Positions 51,741 through 64,000 of a stretch of 64,000 nucleotides of DNA are shown one piece after another. The translations under genes were made by a program, and so were the position numbers. Location: contig LSSL01004134.1 of assembly GCA_001953115.1 (NCBI GenBank), positions 1-64,000 of the forward strand. The letters are read 5' to 3'. The DNA comes from Smittium mucronatum. Taxonomy: Eukaryota > Kickxellomycota > Harpellomycetes > Harpellales > Legeriomycetaceae. A model generated the notes under the pieces. The model was not told the origin of the DNA, did not search any database, and was given only the letters and a program-made list of their open reading frames with translations. How positions within the stretch are numbered: position 1 is the first letter of the stretch; every line of letters begins with the position of its first letter.

Positions 51741-54700
51741 TTTTTCTTTTTTTCATATTTTTTTATTATAGTTTTTAAAGATGTTATCTTACAATGAAAT
51801 TTCGTGACATTAAAAAAAAACTAATTTTGGTTAAATTTATTTATTTTCATTTGAAATTGCGCAAAATCAATTTTATTATACACATATATGTATTATATTA
51901 TATAATAGGTGTGAGCCCTGGGTATACGTGATCCTTGTGTGCTTATGATATTTTTTTTGGTAATTTTGGACCTATGTGGTTATGGAACGTATTTTAATTG
52001 GGAGAAATGATTTATAATCCAATTATTATCGTTTAAAAACTCTTTTTCTATTTTAGGGAGAAAATATAAACAGAGAACGAATTATTTGGATTTTATTTTA
52101 AATAAGATAAATTAGATCATAATCATTGGATCAATGTAATAAACGATGTTCAAAAAAATATCCACTTAGCAAACATTATGACAAAATAAATTTAATAATA
52201 TATGGCCTTAATTTTTATTAATTATCAGTATGGATGAATTATAGAAGTCTAATTAGAGAATAGAATATAGTCTAAACGAATAAAAATTATTAAATAATTA
52301 TGTTTTCGATACTAATTAGTATATATTACCTTAATTAATAGTTGATTTTAGCTAAAAAAAATCAGTTTTTATTTTAAATAAACATTAAAGCTTTAATGAA
52401 ATTTTCATTTTCAAAGAAAAGTATTAACTTTTTTATCTAGGTTTAAAAAAATCAAATTATCTTGTTGGTTTTTGAGGTAAATTTTGTGCTCTTTTATTTG
52501 AATCTCGATTTCATAGAAATATTATTGGATAACTGAAATATTTCACTGGATAATAATATACAAAACTATCCAATATAGTAAACCAAAAGATTGGATAAAA
52601 ATTACATAGAGATCAAATTCACCAGAAAAAAATTCCACGTTTACATAAGTACCGTATCCAAATATAATATATGTATATCACGTGAATGATATCTAAATTT
52701 TATATTTAGCTCAAATTTTAAATTTTTGTCTCAAAATACTAAGATAAATTCCCACTAATTGTAGTATATAATTTAGAGCAATATAAAATTATTTTTTTAA
52801 TTTTTATCCTAAATTTTTTGATGAATTTTTCATTTTTTTTATATTTGATAAGCTCTAACATTTTTGAGAGGATTCGAAAAGAATAAATAGTAAAAATAAA
52901 ATAATAAATTTATTTTTTAAAACTCAATTAGCTAAAATTTAATCAAAATTTTAATAACAATCAATATATGGCTTATTAATTAAATTTGAAAATCTCACTT
53001 AGGAATTGCACTAACCTATTAAATTAAAGTTATAGAAAACATATTTAAATATTTCACAACTTTAAATAAAAAAAAACAAGATATTTAATAAAAAAAGAGA
53101 ATTATATGATAATTGGTTTTATTTTATACATTTTTACTTATTTTAATTATTATAAGAAATAATAGGAAATTTTTCTCGATTATTTAATCTTCTAATTCGA
53201 TTTTTTTTACGTATATGGGGGAAGGGTGATGCTTTTTAAAAAATTATAAGTTTTTTCAATAAAATATCATATATATTTTTTACTTTCAGTAATTCTTAGA
53301 TTGAAATCACCGGATTTGCTTTAATATTATTTTTTTAAAAAAATAATCTTATTTATAAAAAATATGTTGCGTCAGCTTTTACTATAAAAACTCGTGATTT
53401 TTAACTATAAATAAAATCATAATTAATTTAATTCTTTTTTAATGAATCTAAAAAATAATTTAAAAAAACGGAGAAAAAACCAATATTTATAAAATTGAAG
53501 AATTTTTAAAAAGATACTATAAGATTATAGGTTCAAATAAAACTTTCTAAAAACTTATAAAAAAAAAAAGTTTTAAAAAAAGGCTCTTTAAAATTTTTGA
53601 ATATGAATATATATATATCATGGTTTATTCTTATTTAAATAAAGATTTATTGATTTTTTTGGTACACTGTAGATTTTAATTTATAGCTATATCAGAAAAA
53701 TTGTCTTTCCTGTCTTTTTTTCAAGTGTAAAAGTGATTTTATGATCGTAAGATAGAGTTTCTATAAGTATAATTTTAAAAAATAACCGATTTTTTAAACA
53801 GATAATTAATTTTGATAATTTTCATGAATTGAAATAGTATAAAGAATTTTAAAAGGATCTATAAAATCCAGTTAAAATAAGAATTAATATTGAATATTAG
53901 TTTCTAATATATTTAAGAATAGATATTTTTTCTTATTTTTCTGCACTAAATCTATACTATTTAGTAAATTATTGTTCTCAAAATACTAAATTTAATATAA
54001 ATATCATAAAAAGATAAATTAAAAATTAAGAGTTTATATTAACAGATTTTTTTGGTAGTATTTAAATAATGATCTGAATAAATTTGTTTAAATTTAGTTT
54101 TAATATTGTAAATGATTAAGGATATGCAAAATGAATTTAAATATTTACTATGAAATATTAAATTTTATTTCTCAAAAGTTTTTTTTTTGAAAGTAATCTT
54201 GAATTCTTTTATAAATTCAGTATATTTAAGATAAAAATACATGAAAGTAAAATTTTATGCAAAAAATAAAAATAAAAAAATGCTATAATATATATATATA
54301 TATATGCGGGGTAAGGCAAGAATAATTATAATAAGTGTTTTTATATTTTAAAATCGTGATAATTTTAAGTTTAATTTAATACGAAAATTTCGTCTTATTG
54401 TTTTTAATTTTTAACATCATTATTTGATTGTTTTATATGTTATCTTTCTTTTTGATATTGCTTGAAAAAATTGTAAAATAAATTACTATTATAATGTCTC
54501 TAATATGAAATTTTTAAGAGTTCAACATTTTTTTGTTTTTAATTTGAATTTAAAATCAAAAAAAATTCCATTTTCAAATGAGTTTTTTTATTTTTAAATA
54601 AAAAAATTTCCTCTTAAATTATAATAATAGAATAATATTTTATAAATTTTAAAGCAAAAAATCTTTTTTATTAATTTAAATCGTTAGATGTGTCTATATT

Positions 54701-57700
54701 TAAAAAAAATACCATTTTCTTTTAATTTTAGGGTAAAAATACGTATAATTTAGAGTGTGTGGGGGGGGGGGATAAATTATTTTTAAAAAAAGTTTTTAAT
54801 TTTGATCAAATATTAATATAAAAATGAATTATTAATATTATTAGGAATTTGGATGAATTTCTATTTTGAATGAATTAATATAACTTAATATTTTAAAGCG
54901 ATAATCGTTTTAGATTTTCTAGTTAGGTTTTTATGTTAATTTTTTTTTTATTAAATCAAGAAAATACAGCTTTTTTAATAATTAATATCTTATGAATAGT
55001 TTTTAAAAACCTTGTTATATTATTCCATAGAAAATTGATGATTGATTTTCTTTACCATAACTTTTTTTAATCCACTTTATCACGCAATAAAATATTTATA
55101 TTAATTCCCTATTTAGGTATAATGGAGATTTAAATTTTCTCATAATGGGTTTTTTGAACAAAAAAAATAAAATTATAATTTTCCCAATTATTTACTGTTT
55201 ATTTTGTTTAAATTTTTTTAATTTATTTTATTCAATAAAAGCTATTATAACTATCTGAAAAAAAAACTTTGTTGTTCTTTTAATAAATTTTTTCAGAAGA
55301 ATGATATTATATTTAAAGAATATTTCAACTTATAGCAGTAATTTCTTATGATTCAGGATTTTCGTATTTTTAATTAAATTTATTAATCTTTAAAAATCTA
55401 AAGGATTTAAAACAAATTTAAAAGTTCAGTATAAAATGTCGGTTTTAGTATTAATTATAACCTTTATGGGCGATTTAATTTTTCAAACTCTTTTTATAAA
55501 CCACTATAATTTTTTTTTATAAGTCAATAGACAATTTTTCAGAAATAATGATCATTTTTCCACAACTAAAATCTGGAAATATTATCGTAAAAATTGAAAT
55601 ATGTATGATTTTTTTGAAAGCATAAATTAATTGATAAAAATTCTCTAAATTCTTAACTTGGGCAATAATCATTATTTTATAAAAATATATGATTAAGCAA
55701 AACAAAAAAATAAAAACTACGGCAAAAATTATTTTTTATACAGTTAATCCCCATTGATCTTAGCAATAATAGCTGAAAATAACATAATTTTACGGATTAG
55801 ATCAAAAAATAAATTATGATTTCAATGAAAAAAAATTCAGAATTCGAAAAATATATACCATATTTTTTAGATTTGATAATTATATTTGGAGTGGAAATTG
55901 ATTCATCTTATATAAGTGAAAAGAAATTAAGTGTTATCATCTTATTTGATAAAACTAAAACGAAATTTCTAAATCAAATAAAACCAGTGAATTTAAATGA
56001 AATGATTTTTTTTTGAGTTTTCTAAGCTGTGAAATAAAAGTTATTTTCATAATTATCACCTTTCAGTAAAGGTGAATTTGATTTGGTGGATGTTGATTAA
56101 TATATTTTTTTTTCATCGGATAAAATGGATCAATATTCGCTGTAAAGAGATCTAAAAATAATTAAACAATTTTTAAATTTTTTGTATATTTATATGTTAC
56201 AGCTTTAATTTTCCAAGAATAAATGTAAATAAACTAATTATTAGCTTTATTAATGTGACCTAATGTACAATTCTAATTTTTTACACCATCTATTAATTTT
56301 AATTTCTCTAATGAGACTATATATAAACAATTTTCCCTTTACATCAATCTTTATCAGAATAGTCATAAATTTTTTGGGTTAATTGATTTTTTTAAATATT
56401 TTTAGAGCTTTGTAGCTTAATCCGTTTTCATTTTTAAAACTTTGATTTATCCACTTTTTTTGTATTTTTTAAACATTTTTATTATAGAATGTATAATATT
56501 CTTATTTCCTCAATATTTTTATAAAAAATTTATTATTATTTATCCTATTTCAGATACTTCTAATATTAATTTTTCTTAGAAAAAACAAAATCGAATTTAT
56601 TTTCGCATTAAAATTTTCCTTCTTCTTTCCTGCTGTGCTAAAAACAGTGGTAGTTGATTAAAGACGATATTTTTATATAAAAAAATCTATCTCTTATTTA
56701 AATAATAGGTTTTATCTTTTAAATTTAGTATATTTATATCATCTGCAGTCTTTAATCTAATGATTATACTTTTTTCATTTTAACAGTGACATAATATCAT
56801 AAATAAATATATCTGGATATTTTGGTTATAATCACATATTTTATTTATCTAACTTCTTGGTAGAATCTTATTATCTTCCCATGATATTCATAAATCCATC
56901 AAGAATATTTCTGACCTAATAGTCAGAATTAAAAACGGAATATTATATCCTAAATTTGAAATATTTCCTGGGATTAAAATAATTTTTGGATTTTTTAGAA
57001 TCTTTTTTGTGGCTGGATATTCTGTTTATTCCACATATATGAATTAAGATAAGCTTGAATTTTTTTTATTAATTTTAATAAAAAAGTGGCTTTTTATTCT
57101 TTTAATTAATTTACCCCTTCGAAGTTATTTCCAATATAAATTTTTTTTTTCAGAGTTTGATCATGATCATGATTCTTTTATAGTTAGGATTTTTTTAATT
57201 TTCATATTTCAAAAAAAAAAATAGCAGCAAAATTAAATGATATATTCATAAAGTTTTGTTAAATAAACCAGTCTTTTATTAACGCGATTTCTCGTTTATA
57301 ACCTCAGTTCCATTAATTTTCCGGAGAGCAACAGATTTAGTGTTTTAATAAAATATATTTTGATAAAAAAAGTCAAGTATTATATTCAAATCTATTAATT
57401 TTACCAACCATTAAAACTGTTGAATTAGAGAAATTCTAAAATATAATAATAATAATAACTTAGGTTTAGAGAATTTTTTTTTATGATTTAAGGTTAGATA
57501 ATAGCTATTTTATAATGTTTTTTTACTGTCAAAACTTTTAAAAAGAATGTGAATAAAATTATTGATGTTTTATTTTATTAAAATATGATTTATAAACTTT
57601 TTTTTGATTGATTTTTATTAAAATTCAATTTCACAAAATGAACTATTTTCTTTAGTTAAAAAATTTTTTTCCTAAGTTTTTATAGAATTGAAAATCCGAA

Positions 57701-59475
57701 ATTTGCTTAATTTTATATTAAGGCAAGAAGTGATATTACAGGCTATTAATAGATATAAAATATCCCAATTTTCTTAAAAAGCCTGTATCTAGCTTTAAAA
57801 ATATCTTAAATTAATAAAAAAAGTTTATACATAGCAACTTCATGGTTAATAAATTGGTTTTTTGGAAAGCTTTTTTTATCTTTTTAATTTTCTCAATTTA
57901 TTATGCCGATTTTCTTTTATATATTAATAATCCAAATCGAACATTTTTTTATCTGCGAAAAAATTCATTATCTTTCATTTAGTTTGAATACATCTAATAA
58001 GTTATATCACTGAAAGGTTTCAATATTTTTTTAAGGCTTTCACGTTGCTTTTATATTTTCATGACCTTTATGCGGAAATTTTTTTAAGAAAATCAGAGGT
58101 GATACATATAATTAAAACTATTTTCAAGAAGCTTAGAGAAAACTATTTAACTTCTATTTATTTAATCACTTTCACACTCATATTTATTTAGATAAATTGC
58201 AATTACATACCTTCATTTGTATATTTTTTTAGTTATTTTGTTATTTATTACCGAGTTTAAAATTAATTAATCTCATTTCTGATAAGGAAAATTCCTTATT
58301 TTTATTTTTAACAATTTATTTGAGAAAATAATTATATAAAATAATAAAACTTAATATAAATTATTTTAGGCATACGATAATTTTTACGCTAAAAAATTAT
58401 TTTTTAAAAATGTTTGTTTTATTTTATTTAAGAAAATTAAAAGATTCATTGTTAATTCTACTCGAATTTTGCCCGACTGTTATTTGTACTTTTAAATATC
58501 GACTTTTCCTTTTCCTTCTTTTAACTTATTAAATTTTTAGAATTTAATTTTTTTTTTCTTTAAAAAAATTACTTTGTTCATTTGCAATAGACTTTTTTAA
58601 AAAACTTTATTTAATTTTTAACCAAAAATAACTCATTTTCCTAATTAAATATTCACAAAAAAATTCATGTTATTTACTTGTATTTTTTTTATACTATGAA
58701 ATTAGTAAATCTTATTATTTTTTTTTTAGGATCAAATTCTTATTTCAAGTATATTTTATTTTTAGTTTCCTTTCTCGTAAAATTAATTAATTTTTGAAAT
58801 ATCCTGCTACTAAAAAATTCTTTTTTTGACTTCCGTTTAAAATTTCTTCGGTTCAAAGGTTATATAAAGAAAAATTTTCACCAAAGCTTACCAGTAATTA
58901 GCAAATAGTTAATTTTTATCCTATCATATGAAAAAAATACACTATGATTGATTAATATATTTTAATCCACTCGTATATATTATTATTTAATAAATTTTGC
59001 TAGGTTAAAATCGATACTATCTTCATTAAATTTTTATTTGAATTTCGGTTCCCAAAAATTTATTCTGTTTTATAAGTCTAATATTTATATGACAAGTGTA
59101 ATTTATAAAGTCAAAAATTATGTAAATAAAATAATACTTATTTTTATTATACGACTGAGAATATACATTTAAATATATATACCATGATATAAATATTTCA
59201 CATATTTTAATAATATAACCAAATATTTTTTCCAGGATAATAATACCGAAAATTTGGAAATATAACTTAAATCGACATATTTTCTTAATTTTAGCATTTA
59301 GTGCCACACAATTTATTCTTAATGATAACAAATTTTGACTTTGTCTGAAATTTTCCAATAATATCACAAAAAATACTATAAAATATTTTAATTTAAATTA
59401 AATTCATAACTCATAGTATATTTTTCAATTTTATTTCTTCCAGAGTGATTTTTTCTACTTTTATAAAAAAATTCG

Positions 59476-59518
<43 letters not shown>

Positions 59519-62500
59519 TATCAACAATTAAATATTAGCTAGTATTCTTTGATTTATTTTTTATTAAAATTATAAGGTCCTCATTCTCAATTTTACAAAA
59601 TATCTACAGTAAAATATTCCAACAATTCATTCTAAATCATATTTCTGTGATTTATATTAGATGTGAATTCCAGAATAGAATTTTTACATCTGGTAATCAT
59701 TTCCATTGTATTCTAAATATAATTTTTTGATAAAACCAAACCATTATGTGTAAAAAATAAATCATTTTGTCCTCAAATAGTGTCATTATTTCTTAATTGC
59801 TATTAATACTGAATTTTTTTATATTAACAGATTGAAAATTGATTGTTGAAGCCAAGTGGTTTACCATAAAATAAAATATTAGGTAAATAATCACAGAAAG
59901 CATTTTCGGCTCTATAACTTCACATACTGTGTAAAAATATGAAACATGGACGAAATTAAATCTATTTAAACTTTTGGAAAATAATTTTCAATTTTTATAT
60001 TGTTAATTTGGAAATAAAATGCGAATAAATTCAACTATTTCTCCGGATAAAAGTGATTATTTTTTACTGATTATTTTATCTGCTCAATAATATCACTAAA
60101 ATTGGTATAGATTTTATGAAATAAGGATCGAGTTGCTTTAATGACATTAATTCTGATCTTTCTTTTAAAAAATTATTTTTTTTAGTGAAAATACTTTTAG
60201 AGAATGTTTTGGCTTTATTATAATCGAAAAATAATTATATATGTATAAATTTGGCTTCAAATAAAATATATTTTTCTATTATAAATATTATGCTGTGTCC
60301 GTCTGATTTTTTTGAAACCTATTCATTATGTCTCACTTTTATTCTTAGATTTCCAGATAAATATCTATATACGCCAAATAAATTTTATAGAATATATTTA
60401 TGAAAGAAATGTAATGATTGAGTTTTCCATTGAAAAAATATATCCGGATTTTTTTACCTCGAAAAATGTTTAAAAATTCTTAAATTTTCTTTGAAGTGTT
60501 AAAACCAGTGAAATTCATTTATTTTTCTTGTCAAAAATATGCTCTAAAATTATCTACGGAGGCTTAAAGTGCATTAAGCATTTTTATTGTGCAACTTTTT
60601 TTTTATGATACTATTTTATTCTTATTTTAGTCGATCTCAACTGGATATAACAACATTTGAAATGTAACTCTAATTTTATCGAAAAATAAGAATTGATGAT
60701 GTCGATAAGATCCAACTAATTTTCCAGAAAAGAAAAACTAAGACTCTAGTAAATTATCAGCTTATTTTTTTCAACTTGGTTTAAATTTTCATTTATTATT
60801 TAATCGTTTCTTTCAGATTTATATTCAGGGCATCTTAAGGCTTTAAATATTCTATTTTATCGCCGAATAAATCAAATTTACATACTATTCATCTCTAACT
60901 ACTCTTATTCTTTTCAGAGATCTGAACTGCGATTTTAAATGATTTTTTTCTTTTTTAAACTTAAAATCCTTCTATAAATATTTTATTTTCATGAGGTTTA
61001 TCTTAAAATTCTTATTTCTCATATTTCGGATTACTTTTTGAATTGTTTAATTTATTTTAGCATTTAATTTCAAAGAATTGCTCTTTTTTTTCTTTCAATA
61101 CAGTCATTAAGATTGTTTAAAACTATGGATTCAATATTAAAAATTTGAGATCTGATTTGAAAATTTTCAATTTTCAATTCGCATTTTTAAATTTAAATAG
61201 GTTTTTATAAAAATTGATTTGGTTTTTTAAAAAAATAACCCGCCTTTTAAAAATGAGAATTTAGCGCCTCATAGATGAAAATTTAGAATTTTAAATTTCA
61301 AAACTTAGCTTTTTGTATTCCAAATCTAAAAAATTCACCAAAATATCAATTATCTCATTGTATTCAGTTGAAATTTATAACTCTCTTGTATTCTTTTATC
61401 ATTGAAAACCAATTGCACTTTTTCCTTCTTGCATTGCCTGCCAAAAAAAATATAAAAGCAATAGATTTTTTTTTATAATTACATAGTTTCAAGCATTATT
61501 AAATTAAAAAACGTACGTTTTTTATGTTTAAAGTATAAATAATATCAATATTTTTTTTATTTTCATAAATTGGTGTATTTCAAATTTATTAGTAGTTTTT
61601 TTTAATCTGGTAGATTCTTAATTACTAATTTTATACCACTCTTAATATATGACCAAATAAAGCCCTTATTTTCGAAAAAATTGATGAAAAAAACTTCATC
61701 TCAACTCTAAAATTCTCAATCTTAGTTTAATGACATCAGATGCTTGATTTTTTTAGATTTGGTGTGTAATGATCTAAGTTATAATTATTTAAAAGGCTAA
61801 ATTTTCATCTTTGGTGTGATAGATTCTTGTCTTTAAAGGATTAAATGTTATTTTTAAAAGAAGCAAATTAAATTTCATAAATAATATTTTGAAATTTAAA
61901 AGATCAAATCGAATTTTTAAAATTTCCGAATCTTCTTTAAAAAGCGTTATATACAATTTATTACTAAAAAAGCTCAAATTTAAGCGTGAAAAATAAAAAG
62001 ATCTCGGAAACTCACTTACAGGCATAATTATAAGTGGATCGAAATATTTTTTTGTTTCTATTTTCAATTTAATTAATGATTTTGTGGGAAAAAAAGGAAA
62101 TATTTCACCCAAATTATAGAAACGTTTTTTTTGTCTTTTTTTATCGTGGGATTATAATAAGATAATTTCTCTTAAAATTTTACTAAAATTTAACTTTCAT
62201 TACTTAAAAAGTATTAATCAATTAAAAACCCAACAGATGAATTAAAAAATAAAAGCTAAAACTTTAAAATAATTTTCATGGTAAAGGCTTTATTTTATTA
62301 TAATTTTGTTTGTTCCAGTAAAATTCTCACTGAATTCGGAATAAATTGTAGGAAATTTTTCAAAGTATTTATTTTATTTATCTATGGATTCATTTATATG
62401 CACTGTAGATCTAACTGAACTATTCGTATTTTTTAGCCATTTTTTAAAATCGCCCACTCTAAGCCTCTTCTGGTCTATACTATCTGAATTAAATGCTAGA

Positions 62501-64000
62501 GAAGCTGCTTCAAAGCTATCATTTAGCATTTATTTATTTATTTTTGTGGATATTTTATTTTTTTATTAATATAATTTATAAAATTATTTCCTGGATTTAA
62601 TTTTTCACAACAGTTATAGAAAAAATATTTAATAAAATTTCTAATATTCTTTATTTGATGTTAAATATTATGTAATGAAAATATTAAATCACACAAAAAT
62701 TTATCCTTTGACTAGATATTCTGATCTTCCCTGTATTCTGCTTTGACTCTCGAACTTCCGCTTCTTTGATTTTTTTAAAAAAATTATTTACTTAGTCGAA
62801 TTAATCTTTTTATCAGATTTTCTGAAGAATCGAAATCAAATATTTGATCCATATTTCACCAAATATCATTAACTATTTTTGATATTATTCAAAAAAAAGT
62901 TTCCCTGGGATATTTATTGGAATAATCGGGACTTTATATTCTCTTAAAATGTTATTTAATCTTTTTTTAAAACTCTAATTTAAATTTGTAAGGCTCCAAA
63001 CTATTTTATACTACTTATAAATATCGATATTTTCCCAAAAATCCTTAATCTTCTAGAAATATGACCCCTCTTCTTTCATCCATCCAAGGAATTTCAATAA
63101 TAAAATTTTTAATTCTTTTTCCATGAATAGCCTTAATCTATCTTCATTTCAATTAATCCTAATCTGGAGAGTATAGTATATGATTAATTATTGATGATGA
63201 AAATTTTAATTTCGACCTTTATTTTATCAATAAAAATGATTTTACTCGCAAAAAATTTGTTTCTTCTGCGGATTTTGATCGGAAATACTTGAATATAAAA
63301 ACACCTATTATTATTTTAAAAGTTGGGTGGGGTGGTTTTTAGCTCTGAGATTATAAATAATTTTTTTATCCAAATTTAAATATTTGAATTGCTTGATGTT
63401 TTTAGTATAAGTAAAAAAAAATATCCAAAGATATTAATTGCAATCATTTAATAGCTCTCCTCACTAAAAATAACATAAATAAATAAATAAATTCAATTAA
63501 TAACCTTTAAAAAAATACAAGAAATCTATCTTCTTTATAATAATATTTTCTGTAATAAATATCTTTATTGATGGATTACTGCATCGAAAACTATGCAGAA
63601 CTAAATATCAAACATAATAAACAAAAATATAACACTTCCAATAATCACAGATATTTAAATCACGCAAAATAGAATAGCGTACCCACTTCTCTGTTCTATT
63701 TTTTTTTAAACCCCACTTTATTCCATTACTAAAATAATGTACTAGCTTATCTTGATTGAAGTATTTTTTCAATATTATGTCGTTTTTTAACTCTTATACT
63801 ATTTAAATTTGATAAATATGGAGTTTGACCCAGTAACTGACCATTTTCAGATTAAATTTGAAAAAAATTCATTTGAATACAAAAAATATACAAATTATTT
63901 GAGAAAAAGTATATTTGATTCAATAGAGGCAAATAATATTTGGAAAAGTTCAAAAATATCAATTTATATTCTCATTAAATATTTTTATCCAATGTTTTTA
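51741..64000. other. Right AT-rich gene desert
   Basis: 12 kb of A/T-dominated sequence with no supported gene. The longest open frames (59026-59367 minus, 113 codons; 61789-62112 minus, 107 codons; 55517-56016) are Ile/Phe/Lys/Asn-rich and unrecognised. Simple repeats include (TA)n at about 54290-54304, a run of 10 or more G in GTGTGGGGGGG near 54758, and (TTA)n near 59478. Confidence 0.65.
59478..59519. repeat. (TTA)n microsatellite
   Basis: About 13 tandem TTA units inside the right desert. Confidence 0.9.

Noticed and set aside
59026..62112. Minus-strand frames of 113 and 107 codons in the right desert (59026-59367 and 61789-62112)
   Set aside because: Their composition is that of random AT-rich DNA (Ile, Phe, Lys, Asn, Tyr), with no motif, no splice partners and no compositional change in the DNA.

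Overview
The window looks like nuclear DNA of a fungus with a very AT-rich genome. The evidence is short GT-AG introns (60-171 bp, one with the yeast-type branch site TACTAAC), a secreted Ser/Thr-rich protein with a predicted GPI anchor and CBM19-like cysteine modules, a fungal-type clathrin light chain, and a HAT1 with the motif known from yeast. The mitoribosomal protein argues against lineages without mitochondrial translation, such as microsporidia and anaerobic gut fungi. Large AT-rich gene deserts around intron-bearing genes would fit an early-diverging lineage such as Harpellales, but that placement is only inference.

Layout: (1) About 1-32.3 kb is an extremely AT-rich desert with no intact gene. 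It holds mobile-element wreckage: a 1.6-kb palindrome (2467-4061); a Ginger/KRBA2-like integrase element with about 470-bp terminal inverted repeats (4078-6969); a short A-tailed retroposon family (at least three copies, two with clear target-site duplications); several decayed coding fragments at 16-30 kb, some resembling C2 domains; and a Mutator-like (MULE) element with about 200-bp inverted repeats (29068-32239). (2) About 33.4-47.8 kb is a GC-richer gene island with six genes: mitoribosomal mS35 (+), a GPI-type cell-surface protein (+), SYF2 splicing factor with a long AT-hook N-terminal extension (+), kinetochore NUF2 (-), HAT1 (+) and clathrin light chain (-). A 4.8-kb stretch between the first two carries only coding-like scraps. 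(3) About 48.1-64 kb is a second desert, empty except for a sharply GC-richer 0.56-kb island at 51.18-51.74 kb and some microsatellites.

The island genes are ordinary housekeeping genes from unrelated pathways (mitochondrial translation, cell wall, splicing, chromosome segregation, histone acetylation, endocytosis), arranged compactly: SYF2/NUF2 tail-to-tail (211 bp), NUF2/HAT1 head-to-head (440 bp), HAT1/clathrin tail-to-tail (139 bp). Exon structures were worked out by hand and keep the reading frame in all five spliced genes. The least explained items are the 51-kb island, the repeated C2-like fossils, the short retroposon family and the AT-hook/SYF2 fusion. I found no CRISPR array, tRNA gene or convincing rRNA gene.
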